Assembly (NCBI GenBank): GCA_913064775.1
Contig: CAJYAD010000003.1
Span: forward strand, 62,001-126,000
Direction: 5' to 3'
Source: an uncultured Albidovulum sp.
GTDB lineage: Bacteria > Pseudomonadota > Alphaproteobacteria > Rhodobacterales > Rhodobacteraceae
Length of the DNA stretch: 64,000 nucleotides
Below the pieces are notes generated by a model. It worked only from the letters and a program-made list of their open reading frames with translations, ran no database searches and was not told the origin of the DNA. Numbering within the stretch: position 1 is the first letter of the stretch; each line of letters starts with the position of its first letter. The translations under genes and the position numbers were made by a program. Below are positions 48,549 through 58,390 of the stretch, piece by piece.

Positions 48549-49827
48549 AGCGCAGCGCCTCCACCGGGTTCATCCGCGCCGCGCGCCGGGCCGGAAAGAT
48601 CGTGATGATGAACGACAGCGACAGCGACAGCGACGCCGCCTTCAGCACATCGGGCCACTCCAGCTTCGCCGGAAGCTGATAGAGGCCGTAGATCTCGGGG
48701 TTCCAGACCCCGCCGCCGGCCACATAGTTCACCAATGAGAAGATCGGGTTGATGTAGATCGCGAACAGACAGCCCAGCAGCACCCCCAGCAGCGTGCCCG
48801 CGATGCCGGTGGAGGCGCCGCAGATGAAGAACACCCGCAAGACCGAGCCCTCGGTCAGCCCCATGGTGCGCAGGATGCCGATGTCGCGGCCCTTGTTCTT
48901 GACCAGCATGATCAGCCCCGAGACGATGTTCATCGAGGCGATCAGCACCAGGATCGACAGGATCACGAACATCACGTTGTCCTCGACCGTCAGCGCCTTG
49001 AGGAAGGCGCCCGAGCTGTCCTTCCAGGTCCAGAGCTGCACCGGTTCCACCGCCGCCTTGCGGATCGCCGGCAACATCTGCCCGACCTGTTCCGGATGTT
49101 TGACCATCACCTCGATCTGGTCGGCCACGCCGTCGCGGTTGAAGAAATCCTGCGCCATCTTGAACGGCATGTAGATCCGCGTCTGGTCGATGTCGTAGCG
49201 CCCGGCGGTGAAGATGTATTCCACCTTGTAGGCGTTCACCCGCGGGGTCACGCCGAAGGGCGTCTTGGCGCCTTCGGGCGAGATCAGCTTGACCATGTCG
49301 CCCGGCACCAGCCCCAGATCCTGCGCGATGCCCGATCCGATCGCGATCCCCTTGGGGAAATCGGCGATATGGCCCATGTGCTTTTGCGGATGGTCGATCA
49401 GCGGGATCTTCTTGAGGTCGTCGAAATGGATCCCATAGACCTGCACCCCGGTGTTGCGTCCGCTGGCCGTGGCCATCACCTGCCCGTAGATCAGCGGCGA
49501 GGCCGAGGTCACCCCCGGCACCTTGGCGATGCGCCGGGACATGGCGTCGTAATCGCTGATCTCGCGCACCAGGCGGCCGTCCTGGCCCTGATGCATCTCG
49601 GGGAAGACCGCGACATGGGCATTGGCGCCCAGGATTGTATCAACGAATTGTGCGCGGTAGCCCGAGCGCACGGCCAGCGTCGCGACCAACGCAAAGACCG
49701 CCAGGGTGATGCCGATCAGGCTGATCCAGGTCATCACGCTGACGCCGCCCTCGGCGCGGCGGGCGCGCAGATAGCGCCAGGCGATCATCCATTCAAAGGC
49801 GGCGAAGGGGCGGGTTCGGTTGGCCAC
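48541..49827 (-). CDS. lolC: lipoprotein-releasing system permease
   Basis: A 428-residue FtsX/MacB-type permease: an N-terminal TM helix ([23 protein letters not shown], about 30-52), a long periplasmic domain (60-280) and three C-terminal TM helices within [40 protein letters not shown] and [13 protein letters not shown]. The [17 protein letters not shown] coupling motif is typical of LolC/LolE. Members with one permease gene per operon are often homodimeric LolF. It is followed by lolD in overlapping frames and preceded by proS. Confidence 0.92.
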   Translation of the reverse strand: MANRTRPFAAFEWMIAWRYLRARRAEGGVSVMTWISLIGITLAVFALVATLAVRSGYRAQFVDTILGANAHVAVFPEMHQGQDGRLVREISDYDAMSRRIAKVPGVTSASPLIYGQVMATASGRNTGVQVYGIHFDDLKKIPLIDHPQKHMGHIADFPKGIAIGSGIAQDLGLVPGDMVKLISPEGAKTPFGVTPRVNAYKVEYIFTAGRYDIDQTRIYMPFKMAQDFFNRDGVADQIEVMVKHPEQVGQMLPAIRKAAVEPVQLWTWKDSSGAFLKALTVEDNVMFVILSILVLIASMNIVSGLIMLVKNKGRDIGILRTMGLTEGSVLRVFFICGASTGIAGTLLGVLLGCLFAIYINPIFSLVNYVAGGGVWNPEIYGLYQLPAKLEWPDVLKAASLSLSLSFIITIFPARRAARMNPVEALRYE

Positions 49828-50065
49828 GGCTGCTCCTGTGGGTCGGGCGGCGGGTTCTCCGCCCCGTCTAGCGCTTCGATGGGGCCAACAGAAGCCCCGG
49901 CGGATGTAGGCCCCCCGCCGGGAATTTCAAAGCCCCGCCGGGCCGCAACAGCGCCGAGCCCGGCCGATCAACGCACGCCCCCCGCCCGCAGGTTCCCTGC
50001 CGCCCTGGGCGCGCCGCCAGAACCCGCAGGAAAGTGAGGCGGCGGCGGCAGTGAGGGGGCCGGCG

Positions 50066-51400
50066 TCAGACGCCCGCGTAGATCTCGGCCACGCGCGCGA
50101 CGGCGGCCTCGGGGCTCATCTCTTCGCTGTCGCCGGTGGCGCGGCAGGTCAGCTCAACCTTGCCGTCCTTCAGGCCGCGCGGCCCCACGGTAATCCGCCA
50201 CGGCAGGCCGATCAGGTCCATGGTGGCGAATTTCGCCCCCGCGCGTTCCTCGGTATCGTCGTAGAGGGGATCGAGGCCCTTTGCCTGCAGCCCCGCGTAA
50301 AGCCCCTCGCAGGCCGCGTCGGTCGCGCTGTCGCCCTGCTTGAGGTTGACGATGCCGCAATGGAACGGGGTCACGCCCTCGGGCCAGATGATGCCGCGGT
50401 CATCGTGGCTGGCCTCGATGATCGCACCGACAAGGCGGCTGACACCGATGCCGTGGCTACCCATATGCACCGCGACTTCGCCGTCGGGGGTGTTCACCTT
50501 GGCGCCCATCGGCTCGGAATACTTGGTGCCGAAGTAGAAGATCTGCCCCACCTCGATGCCGCGGCTGGTCTTCTGGCGGTCGGCGGGGATGTTGTGGAAC
50601 AGCGCCACGTCGTGGGTCTCGTCGGTGCGGGCGTAGGGGGTGGTCCATTCCTCGACGATCTTCGCAAGCGCTTCGCGGTCCTGGAAATCGACCTGACGGT
50701 CGCCGAATTTCAGATCGGTGATCGCGGCGTCGTAGAACACCTCGCTTTCGCCGGTCGAGGCCAGCACCAGGAATTCATGCGTATCCTCGCCGCCGATCGG
50801 GCCAGAATCGGCGCGCATCGGGATCGCCTGCAGGCCCATGCGCTCATAGGTGCGCAGATAGCTGACCATGTGGCGGTTGTAGGCATGCATCGCGTCCTCA
50901 TAGCTGAGGTCGAAATTGTAGCCGTCCTTCATCAGGAACTCACGCCCACGCATGACGCCGAAACGGGGGCGCACCTCGTCGCGGAATTTCCACTGGATCT
51001 GATACAGCGTCATCGGCAGCTGCTTGTAGCTTTCGACATGGGCGCGGAAGATGTCGGTGATCATCTCTTCGTTGGTGGGACCGAACAGCATGTCGCGGTT
51101 GTGCCGGTCCTTGATGCGCAGCATCTCGGGGCCATAGGCGTCATAGCGCCCGGATTCGCGCCACAGATCGGCGGGTTGAAGCGTCGGCATCAGCACCGGG
51201 ATATGGCCGGCGCGCTGCTGTTCCTCATGCACGATCTTCTCGATGTTGCGCAGCACCCGCAGGCCGAGCGGCAGCCAGGAATAGATGCCCGCCTGCTGCT
51301 GCTTGATCATGCCGGCGCGCAGCATGTAGCGGTGGCTGACGATCTGGGCGTCGGCGGGGTTTTCCTTCAGGACAGGCAGGAAGTAGCGAGACAGACGCAT
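50066..51400 (-). CDS. proS: proline--tRNA ligase (short alphaproteobacterial type)
   Basis: Class II synthetase charging tRNA-Pro; 444 residues, the compact form that lacks the editing insertion domain found in E. coli. Motifs visible are [17 protein letters not shown], motif 2 [27 protein letters not shown] and motif 3 [15 protein letters not shown]. The start is [10 protein letters not shown] after GAGGTTCCCG; the open frame extends 19 codons upstream without a ribosome site. A 238-nt gap with no evident gene separates it from lolC. Confidence 0.96.
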   Translation of the reverse strand: MRLSRYFLPVLKENPADAQIVSHRYMLRAGMIKQQQAGIYSWLPLGLRVLRNIEKIVHEEQQRAGHIPVLMPTLQPADLWRESGRYDAYGPEMLRIKDRHNRDMLFGPTNEEMITDIFRAHVESYKQLPMTLYQIQWKFRDEVRPRFGVMRGREFLMKDGYNFDLSYEDAMHAYNRHMVSYLRTYERMGLQAIPMRADSGPIGGEDTHEFLVLASTGESEVFYDAAITDLKFGDRQVDFQDREALAKIVEEWTTPYARTDETHDVALFHNIPADRQKTSRGIEVGQIFYFGTKYSEPMGAKVNTPDGEVAVHMGSHGIGVSRLVGAIIEASHDDRGIIWPEGVTPFHCGIVNLKQGDSATDAACEGLYAGLQAKGLDPLYDDTEERAGAKFATMDLIGLPWRITVGPRGLKDGKVELTCRATGDSEEMSPEAAVARVAEIYAGV

Positions 51401-51489
51401 CGGGAACCTCTGGATTGGCTTGCCCGCGTTCCTACCGGGCCGAAGAGGCACAGGCAAGCGGCCTGCAGGGCCCCGGCCCCGGCCCGGCC

Positions 51490-51981
51490 CTAAATCAGCA
51501 GGCCCGCCGCACCCTCAAGCCGCAGCAGCGCCACCTTGGTCTCCACCCCGACGCCGCCCGAGAAGCCGCCCAGCCCCTTTGCCCCCAGCACCCGGTGGCA
51601 GGGGATCAGGATCGGGATCGGATTGGCCCCGCAGGCCTGGCCGATCGCCTGGGCGCTTACCCCCATCTCCTCGGCGATCTCGCCATAGGTGCGGGTGTCG
51701 CCATAGGGGATCGCGCTAAGCGCGGCGTAGAACTGCAGCTGAAAGGCGCCTCCGCGCGGGGCAAGCGGCAGGTCGAACGACCGCCGCGCCCCGGCGAAAT
51801 ACTGTGCCAGCTGGCGCCCGGCCTCGGCCAGCAACTCGGCCTCTGCCCCGCCTTGGGGGGCGGCCGCAGTGTCGCCCGAAGTGTCGGTCACATCCGTGGC
51901 CCAGCTCAGCCCGGTCACCGCCCCCTTCGCCGCGCGCAGCCGCACCGGCCCCGTGGGCGTGTCGAACACTGCGGTGCTCAT
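51490..51981 (-). CDS. ogt: methylated-DNA--protein-cysteine methyltransferase
   Basis: A 163-residue O6-alkylguanine repair protein that transfers the alkyl group to its own Cys. The active-site motif is [15 protein letters not shown] (Cys about 127), followed by [20 protein letters not shown]. The DNA-binding winged helix includes [28 protein letters not shown]. Its ATG overlaps the LysR stop by 4 nt, so the two are cotranscribed. It is of normal single-domain Ogt length; no Ada-type sensor domain is fused. Confidence 0.94.
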   Translation of the reverse strand: MSTAVFDTPTGPVRLRAAKGAVTGLSWATDVTDTSGDTAAAPQGGAEAELLAEAGRQLAQYFAGARRSFDLPLAPRGGAFQLQFYAALSAIPYGDTRTYGEIAEEMGVSAQAIGQACGANPIPILIPCHRVLGAKGLGGFSGGVGVETKVALLRLEGAAGLLI

Positions 51982-52856
51982 GCCCCGGCCCCCTGCGCGG
52001 CCAGCGGCCGGAAAGCCTTGCGCAGCATCTCGGCCATGCCCTCAACCGCGGCCGATGCGCCGCCGGGGGCGCGGTGCAGGACGATCGCGGTGGCGTCAAT
52101 CGGCGGAAAGCCGTCCTCGGCGGTCAATTCCCGGCAGCCGTCCGGCAGCGCCGAGCGCGCCAGGGGCGCCACCGCAAGCCCCGCCCGCACCGCCTGCTCC
52201 ATCCCGCCATGGGTGTCGCATTCCCAGGCCACCCGGTAGTCGATTCCCTGCCGCCGCAACGAGCCCTCGGCATAGTCCCGGCACCAGTTTGATCGGAAGA
52301 ACGCCGCGATCGGCAGCGGCCGGCGCAGATGCTGGCCATGCACCGCCGAAGTCACCCAGACCGTCGGATCGACCCCCAGCACCTCTCCTGGCCCCTCCTG
52401 CCCCGGGGCGAAGGTCACCGCCAGATCGATCGCGCCGTCGGCCAGCGCCGCAAGCTGCGGCTCGGAATAATCCACCCGCACGCTCACCTCGACCCCGGGA
52501 TGGCGCGCCGCGAAGGCCGCCAGCGCCGAGGGCAACAGCCGCTCGCCATATTCCTCGGGAATGCCCACCCGCACGGTGCCGGCAAGCGGGCGCTCGCGCA
52601 GCGCCTGCCCCGCCTCGGCCAGCAGATCGACCACCCGCCGCGCATAGGGCAGAAGCTGCGCACCCCGCGCGGTCAGCACCACCCCGCGCGGCTGGCGCTC
52701 AAACAGCGGTTGGCCCAGCGCCTCCTCCAGTCGCCGGATCTGCATGCTGACGGCCGATTGCGTCCGCCCCAGCCGCGCCGCCGCCCGGGTAACGCTGCCC
52801 GCCTCGGCCACCGCCAGAAAGCCATGCATCAGATCACTGTCGAGCGTCGGGACCAT
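51978..52856 (-). CDS. LysR-family transcriptional regulator
   Basis: A 292-residue LTTR: winged-helix DNA-binding domain (about 8-67, FLAVAEAGSVTRAAARLGRT and QSAVSMQIRRLEEALGQPLF), then the LysR substrate domain. Effector unknown. Its gene precedes ogt in overlap. It is divergent from a DUF1127 gene, and the gap between them holds a perfect inverted repeat of LTTR type. Likely it regulates that DUF1127 gene and itself. Confidence 0.94.
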   Translation of the reverse strand: MVPTLDSDLMHGFLAVAEAGSVTRAAARLGRTQSAVSMQIRRLEEALGQPLFERQPRGVVLTARGAQLLPYARRVVDLLAEAGQALRERPLAGTVRVGIPEEYGERLLPSALAAFAARHPGVEVSVRVDYSEPQLAALADGAIDLAVTFAPGQEGPGEVLGVDPTVWVTSAVHGQHLRRPLPIAAFFRSNWCRDYAEGSLRRQGIDYRVAWECDTHGGMEQAVRAGLAVAPLARSALPDGCRELTAEDGFPPIDATAIVLHRAPGGASAAVEGMAEMLRKAFRPLAAQGAGA

Positions 52857-52879
52857 AAGCCATCAATCCAATCCATACC

Positions 52880-52911
52880 TGACATCAGAACTATTCCATT
52901 GCCTGATGTCA
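52880..52911. promoter_or_regulatory. perfect inverted-repeat operator between LysR and DUF1127 genes
   Basis: TGACATCAG (52880-52888) and CTGATGTCA (52903-52911) are perfect 9-bp arms separated by 14 nt, centred in the 98-nt divergent region. The layout fits an LTTR recognition site for the neighbouring regulator. AT content rises here, as expected for overlapping promoters. Confidence 0.75.
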
Positions 52912-52954
52912 ATCCGCAGCGGACACTGGCCCCATTCCAACCGCAGAGGTCCCG

Positions 52955-53200
52955 ATGCCTACCCGATCCCCCCGTGCGCTGCTGGCGCGCTGGCTGGCCC
53001 GCCGTGCCCGGCGCCGGTCGATATCCCTCCTGCTGGCGCGCCCCGACGACCGGCTGATCGAGGATATCGGCCTGACCCGGGACGCGCTGCAGCGCCTGCT
53101 CGACGCCCCCGATCCCCGGCCCACAGGAGAAACGGAAAGGGCGGCCCGAAGACCGCCCCTTTCAGTGTTCTCCAAATACGCCCGCGGCGCCCGACGCTAG
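52955..53200 (+). CDS. DUF1127 domain small basic protein
   Basis: An 81-residue Arg-rich protein. The DUF1127 core is at about residues 11-50 (WLARRARRRSISLLLARPDD; RLIEDIGLTRDALQRLL), matching a family whose short members in Agrobacterium and Rhodobacter affect phosphate and stress responses or bind RNA. From residue 51 on, an unusual tail is encoded through a hairpin that may be the ileS terminator. It ends in CTAG, where its TAG overlaps the TAG of convergent ileS. It is divergent from, and probably controlled by, the LysR gene. Confidence 0.87.
   Translation: MPTRSPRALLARWLARRARRRSISLLLARPDDRLIEDIGLTRDALQRLLDAPDPRPTGETERAARRPPLSVFSKYARGARR
53135..53163 (-). terminator. bulged hairpin after ileS, inside DUF1127 CDS
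   Basis: GAAAGGGCGG (53135-53144) pairs with CCGCCCCTTTC (53153-53163) with one bulged base. On the minus strand, 34 nt after the ileS stop, it is followed by CGTTTCTCC. It is a plausible ileS terminator lying antisense to the 3' part of the DUF1127 frame. Confidence 0.5.
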
Positions 53201-56200
53201 CCCAGCGCCGCGTTGCAGCGCGCGCAGGTGCCCGGATGCCGGTGCGCGCCCACATCCGGCAGGATGCGCCAGCAGCGCTCGCATTTCTCGCCCTCGGCGG
53301 TCTCGAACACCACGCCGACATCCGGCACTTCGGGCAGGCGGAAGGCCTCTTGCGGGATCGGATCGGTGGTCACCGCGATCCCCGAGGTGATGCACAGATC
53401 CGCAAACGGCACCTGTCGCAGCAACGCCGCCACCGCGGTGTCGGTCACATGCACCACCGGCGAGGCCTCAAGGCTGGCGCCGATCACCTTGGCGCTGCGC
53501 TGCACCTCCAGCGCCGCCGTCACCGCGCGCCGCACGCCCCGGATCTGCCCCCATTTCGCCGCCAGATCCGCGTCGAGCCAGCCCGCGGGCGTCTCGGGGA
53601 TGTCGTGCAGATGGACCGAATCGTCCTCGGACGGGAAGCGCGACAGCCACACGTCCTCCATCGAGAACACCAGGATCGGCGCAAGCCAGGTGGTCAGCCG
53701 GTGGAACAGAAGGTCCAGCACCGTGCGCGCGGCGCGGCGGCGCAGGCTGTCGGCCGCGTCGCAATAAAGCGCGTCCTTGCGGATGTCGAAATAGAAGGCC
53801 GACAGATCCACCGTGCTGAACTGAAAGAGCTTCTGGAACACGCCCTGAAAATCATAGGCCGCGTAGCCCGCCCGCACCTGACCGTCCAGCTCGGCCAGCC
53901 GGTGCAGCACCCAGCGCTCCAGCTCGGGCATCTCGGCGGGGGCGACGCGCTCGTCCTCCGAGAAGTCCTTGAGGTTGCCCAGCATGAACCGCAGCGTGTT
54001 GCGCAGGCGGCGATAGCTGTCGGCCACGCCCTTCAGGATCTCGGGGCCGATGCGCTGGTCAACGGTGAAATCGGTCTGCGCCACCCAAAGCCGCAGGATA
54101 TCGGCGCCGTATTGCTTGACCACCGCGTCCGGGACGATGGTGTTGCCAACCGACTTCGACATCTTGAAGCCCTTCTCGTCCAGGGTGAACCCGTGGGTCA
54201 CCACCTGGCGATAGGGCGCGCGCCCCAGCGTCGCGCAGCCTTGCAGCATCGAGGAATGGAACCAGCCGCGGTGCTGGTCGGTGCCTTCCATATAGACATC
54301 GGCGATCGAATCCGGCGTGCCATCGGCGCGGTCGCGCAGCACGAAGGCATGGGTCGAGCCGCTATCGAACCACACGTCGAGCACGTCGAAGACCTGATCG
54401 TAATCGTCGGGGTTCGCGCGGCCCTTCAGGACCTCTTCCTTGAAGCCCTCGGTATACCAGACATCGGCGCCCTTTTCCTCAAACGCGGCGACGATGCGGG
54501 CGTTGACCTCGGCGTCGCGCAGCAAGAAGCCCTCGTCCGTGGGCTTCAGGCCCTTCTTCACGAAACAGGTCAGCGGCACGCCCCAGGCGCGCTGGCGCGA
54601 CAGCACCCAATCGGGGCGCGCCTCGATCATCGAATAAAGCCGGTTGCGGCCCGATTGCGGGGTGAATTTCACCAGATCGTCGATCGAGGTCAGCGCACGA
54701 CTGCGGATCGTGTCGCCGTACTGGCCCATGCCATCGGTCAGCTTGTGATCGACGGCCGCGAACCATTGCGGGGTGTTGCGGTAGATCACCGGCGCTTTCG
54801 AGCGCCACGAATGCGGGTAGGAGTGCTTGATCTTGCCGCGCGCCAGCAAGCCGCCAACCTCGATCAGCTTGTCGATCACCGCCTTGTTCGCGTCGCCCTC
54901 CTTGCCGTTGGGCTTGAGGATCATCTTGCCGCCGAAGAACGGCAGATCAGCGCGGAAAGAGCCGTCATCCATCACGTTGTAGGTGATGACCTGAGTGAGC
55001 ATGCCGAGATCGCGGTAAAGCTCATATTCCTCCATCCCGTGGCTCGGCGCGCAATGGACGAAGCCGGTGCCCTCGGTGTCGGTGACGAACTCGGCCGCGC
55101 GGAAATCGCGCAGGTCGTCCCATTCGCCGCCCGAACCCTCGGCGCCAGCCAGCGGATGGGTAAGCGCGAGGCCTTCCAGTTCCGACACCGGCACGTCGCG
55201 CAGGCGGCGGTACATCCCCTCTTCCAGCCGCGCGCGGCTCATCACGTCGCCCGCCAGATTGTCGGCCAGCAGATAACGCTCGCCCTTCGCGGCCCAGCAT
55301 TGCTCGGGCGTGTCGGTGACCTCGTAGAGGCCGTAGGAGATGTCCTTGCCGTAAACCACCGCCTTGTTCGACGGCATGGTCCAAGGCGTCGTGGTCCAGA
55401 TCACGACATGGGCACCGGCCAGCGACCTAACTCCTTCAATGTCCATTTTCAGTCGCGCTGCAGTATCACCCCCTGTTGATGGGAAGAGCGACAAAAAAGT
55501 ATCATCGTTGAGAAGCGTCGAGACTGCCTCGTCGTCGAGGGGAGGACCCTCCGTTGCCACCTTGAACTTCACCCAGACGGTAAAGCTTTCCTTGTCGTGA
55601 TATTCGACCTCGGCCTCGGCCAGGGCGGTCTTTTCGACCGGGCTCCACATCACCGGTTTCGAGCCCTGATAAAGCGTGCCGTTCATCAGGAATTTCTGGA
55701 ACTCGGCCGCGATCACCGCCTCGGCGTGGAAATCCATCGTCACATAGGGATCGTCCCACTTGCCGGTGATCCCGAGGCGCTTGAACTCCTCGCGCTGGAT
55801 GTCGATCCAGCCCTCGGCGAACTTGCGGCATTCCTGACGGAAGGCGACAACGTCGACCTCGTCCTTGTTCAGGCCCTTGGCGCGGTATTGTTCCTCGATC
55901 TTCCATTCGATCGGCAGGCCGTGGCAATCCCAGCCCGGCACATAGCGCGCGTCAAAGCCCATCATCTGCTGCGAGCGCACGATGATGTCCTTGATCGTCT
56001 TGTTCAGCGCGTGGCCGATATGCAGATGACCGTTCGCATAGGGAGGGCCGTCATGCAGGATGAAGGGCTTGCGGTCGCCGGCGGTCTCGCGCAGCCGGTC
56101 GTAGATGCCGATCCGTTCCCACCGGGCAAGCCAGTCGGGCTCTCGCCCGGGAAGGCCCGCGCGCATCGGAAAATCGGTTTCGGGCAGGAAGACGGTGGAA

Positions 56201-56226
56201 CGGTAGTCGGGCGTGTCGGCGCACAT
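53197..56226 (-). CDS. ileS: isoleucine--tRNA ligase
   Basis: A 1009-residue class I synthetase. The HIGH motif is GPPYANGHLHIGHA (about 59-72), the KMSKS motif GFKMSKSVGNT (about 683), and a C-terminal zinc finger CERCWRILPDVGAHRHPGTC is present. Between K222 and the AGAHVVIWTTTPWT editing-domain region (about 269 on) there are some 45 residues where relatives I know have 12-20; the DNA here is about 49 percent GC and looks foreign. It is transcribed towards the DUF1127 gene and stops in CTAG. Function should be intact. Confidence 0.96.
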   Translation of the reverse strand: MCADTPDYRSTVFLPETDFPMRAGLPGREPDWLARWERIGIYDRLRETAGDRKPFILHDGPPYANGHLHIGHALNKTIKDIIVRSQQMMGFDARYVPGWDCHGLPIEWKIEEQYRAKGLNKDEVDVVAFRQECRKFAEGWIDIQREEFKRLGITGKWDDPYVTMDFHAEAVIAAEFQKFLMNGTLYQGSKPVMWSPVEKTALAEAEVEYHDKESFTVWVKFKVATEGPPLDDEAVSTLLNDDTFLSLFPSTGGDTAARLKMDIEGVRSLAGAHVVIWTTTPWTMPSNKAVVYGKDISYGLYEVTDTPEQCWAAKGERYLLADNLAGDVMSRARLEEGMYRRLRDVPVSELEGLALTHPLAGAEGSGGEWDDLRDFRAAEFVTDTEGTGFVHCAPSHGMEEYELYRDLGMLTQVITYNVMDDGSFRADLPFFGGKMILKPNGKEGDANKAVIDKLIEVGGLLARGKIKHSYPHSWRSKAPVIYRNTPQWFAAVDHKLTDGMGQYGDTIRSRALTSIDDLVKFTPQSGRNRLYSMIEARPDWVLSRQRAWGVPLTCFVKKGLKPTDEGFLLRDAEVNARIVAAFEEKGADVWYTEGFKEEVLKGRANPDDYDQVFDVLDVWFDSGSTHAFVLRDRADGTPDSIADVYMEGTDQHRGWFHSSMLQGCATLGRAPYRQVVTHGFTLDEKGFKMSKSVGNTIVPDAVVKQYGADILRLWVAQTDFTVDQRIGPEILKGVADSYRRLRNTLRFMLGNLKDFSEDERVAPAEMPELERWVLHRLAELDGQVRAGYAAYDFQGVFQKLFQFSTVDLSAFYFDIRKDALYCDAADSLRRRAARTVLDLLFHRLTTWLAPILVFSMEDVWLSRFPSEDDSVHLHDIPETPAGWLDADLAAKWGQIRGVRRAVTAALEVQRSAKVIGASLEASPVVHVTDTAVAALLRQVPFADLCITSGIAVTTDPIPQEAFRLPEVPDVGVVFETAEGEKCERCWRILPDVGAHRHPGTCARCNAALG

Positions 56227-56580
56227 CGGAAAGGCTCTCCGGGCAGGGGTCGGATCAGGTCTGAGGAGGGCGGCGCGAAAAGCTCAGGCGCCTTGTCCCG
56301 GCGACTGAAGGATCAGCACGCCGGGCCGGTAATTCGAATGAGGATCGCGAATGCGCAAGCCATGCGGGGCTTATACGCGCGCGACTCGCAGGGGTCCAGA
56401 GGCCGTGGGCGCGGCCGAGCTCGAAGGACGGCGCATTTTGCCGGGCGGGGCGCCGGGGGCGCAGCCTCGCGCCCCTGTGATGGTTTTGTGGGGCTTTTAG
56501 GCCGAAACGACGCACCCCGGGCGCTTGCCCGGGGGCGGCGACGGGTCTAAGGCCAAAGGCGAACCGAGAAGGAACGACCC
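56227..56580. other. 354-nt divergent gap ileS / ABC exporter
   Basis: No gene is visible. It holds short G/C stems: GGGGCGC (56456-56462) with GCGCCCC (56469-56475), then a T-rich run on the plus strand, and CCCGGGC (56516-56522) with GCCCGGG (56527-56533). Both starts have ribosome sites (GGAGAG for ileS; AAGGAACGACCC for the exporter). Promoters for both genes must be here, but I cannot place them. Confidence 0.45.
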
Positions 56581-58374
56581 ATGGCCAGACGACCCAACGC
56601 GCAGCTGGAAGACCGCGAGAAAGCGAAGCGAGTAGGCGGGATCAAGGGGCTGTGGCCGTTTCTGAGCCCCTATCGCGGCATGGTCGCGATGGTGCTGCTC
56701 GCTCTGATCTTCACCTCCAGCATCTCGCTGATCCTGCCGATCGCGGTGCGCCGGGTGATCGACGGCTTCAGCACCTCCTCGGCGGCACTGCTCGACAATT
56801 ACTTCCTGGCCGCCCTCGGCATCGCCACCGCGCTCGCCCTTGGAACCGGGGCGCGCTACTACCTTGTCACCCGGTTGGGCGAACGGGTCGTGGCCGACAT
56901 CCGCCGCGCGCTGTTCGACAAGGTGGTGGGCCTCTCGCCCGCCTTCTACGAGAAGATCATGACCGGCGAGGTGCTCAGCCGTCTGACCACCGACACCACG
57001 CTGATCCTGTCGGTGATCGGCTCTTCCGTCTCGGTCGCGCTGCGCAACGTGCTGCTGCTGTTCGGCGGCCTTGCCTTGATGCTGTACACCAGCGCCAAGC
57101 TGACCGGGCTGGTGCTGTTGATCGTGCCGCTGGTGATCGTGCCGATCATCCTGCTGGGCCGGCGCCTGCGCGGCCTGAGCCGTGAAAACCAGGACTGGAT
57201 CGCCAAATCCTCGGGCAATGCGTCCGAGGCGCTGCAAGCCGCCCAGACCGTCCAGGCCTTCACCCACGAAGCGCAAAGCCGCGCCGAATTCGCCCGTGTG
57301 ACCGAGGAAAGCTACTTGTCCGCCAAGCGCCGGATCGGGGTGCGTGCGCTGTTGACCATGATCGTCATCTTCCTGGTCTTCGCTGGCATCGTCGGCGTCT
57401 TGTGGATCGGGGCGCGGGACGTGCGCGCGGGCGAGATGAGCGTGGGCGCGCTGATCCAGTTCGTGATCTATGCGGTGCTGGTGTCGGGCGCGGTCGCCGC
57501 GCTGTCCGAGATCTGGGGCGAATTGCTGCGTGCCGCCGGCGCGACCGAGCGGCTGGTAGAGCTTCTGAACGCTACCGACGCTGTCGCCGACCCCGCCACG
57601 CCGCAATTGCTGCCCCGTCCCGCCACCGGCGCGATCGCATTCGACGAGGTCACCTTCCACTATCCCACCCGCCCCGATCGCTCGGCGCTGGAGGCGATCG
57701 AGCTGACCGTGCGTCCGGGCGAGACGGTGGCGCTGGTCGGCCCCTCGGGCGCAGGCAAGACCACGGTGATCCAGCTGCTGCTGCGCTTCTACGATCCGGC
57801 CGCGGGCGCGATCCGCATCGACGGGGTCGACCTGCGCAAAATGGACCGGGCCGATTTCCGCCGCGCGATCGCGCTGGTGCCGCAAGATCCGGTGATCTTC
57901 GCCGCCACCGCGCGCGAGAACATCCGCTTTGGCCGCCCCGAGGCCACCGATGCCGAGGTCGAGGCCGCCGCCCGCGCCGCCGCCGCGCATGAATTCATCG
58001 CCGCCCTGCCCAAGGGCTACGACGCCTATGTCGGCGAGCGCGGGGTGATGTTGTCGGGTGGTCAGAAGCAGCGCATCGCCATCGCCCGCGCGATCCTGCG
58101 CGACGCGCCGATCCTGCTGCTGGACGAGGCCACCTCGGCGCTCGATGCCGAAAGCGAACGCCTGGTGCAGCAAGCGGTGGACGAGCTGTCGAAAGACCGC
58201 ACCACGCTGATCGTCGCGCACCGGCTGGCCACGGTGAAGAAGGCCGACCGGATCGTGGTGTTCGATGAGGGCCGCATCGTCGCGACCGGCACCCATGACG
58301 CGCTGGTGGCCGAGAACGGGCTTTACGCGCGCCTCGCACGGCTGCAGTTCACCGAAGGGCTGGCGGCCGAGTGA
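56581..58374 (+). CDS. ABC exporter, fused permease-ATPase (MsbA-like)
   Basis: A 597-residue half-transporter that should act as a homodimer. The membrane domain (about 30-320) has six TM segments, from MVAMVLLALIFTSSISLILP to VGALIQFVIYAVLVSGAVAAL. The ATPase domain has Walker A GPSGAGKTTVIQLL (about 387), signature MLSGGQKQRIAIARA, Walker B ILLLDEATSALD and H-loop VAHRLATV. Similar proteins export lipid A, lipids or drugs; substrate is not determinable. It is a standalone gene, convergent with the methyltransferase gene. Confidence 0.93.
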   Translation: MARRPNAQLEDREKAKRVGGIKGLWPFLSPYRGMVAMVLLALIFTSSISLILPIAVRRVIDGFSTSSAALLDNYFLAALGIATALALGTGARYYLVTRLGERVVADIRRALFDKVVGLSPAFYEKIMTGEVLSRLTTDTTLILSVIGSSVSVALRNVLLLFGGLALMLYTSAKLTGLVLLIVPLVIVPIILLGRRLRGLSRENQDWIAKSSGNASEALQAAQTVQAFTHEAQSRAEFARVTEESYLSAKRRIGVRALLTMIVIFLVFAGIVGVLWIGARDVRAGEMSVGALIQFVIYAVLVSGAVAALSEIWGELLRAAGATERLVELLNATDAVADPATPQLLPRPATGAIAFDEVTFHYPTRPDRSALEAIELTVRPGETVALVGPSGAGKTTVIQLLLRFYDPAAGAIRIDGVDLRKMDRADFRRAIALVPQDPVIFAATARENIRFGRPEATDAEVEAAARAAAAHEFIAALPKGYDAYVGERGVMLSGGQKQRIAIARAILRDAPILLLDEATSALDAESERLVQQAVDELSKDRTTLIVAHRLATVKKADRIVVFDEGRIVATGTHDALVAENGLYARLARLQFTEGLAAE

Positions 58375-58390
58375 CCTCAGCGCGCCGGGG

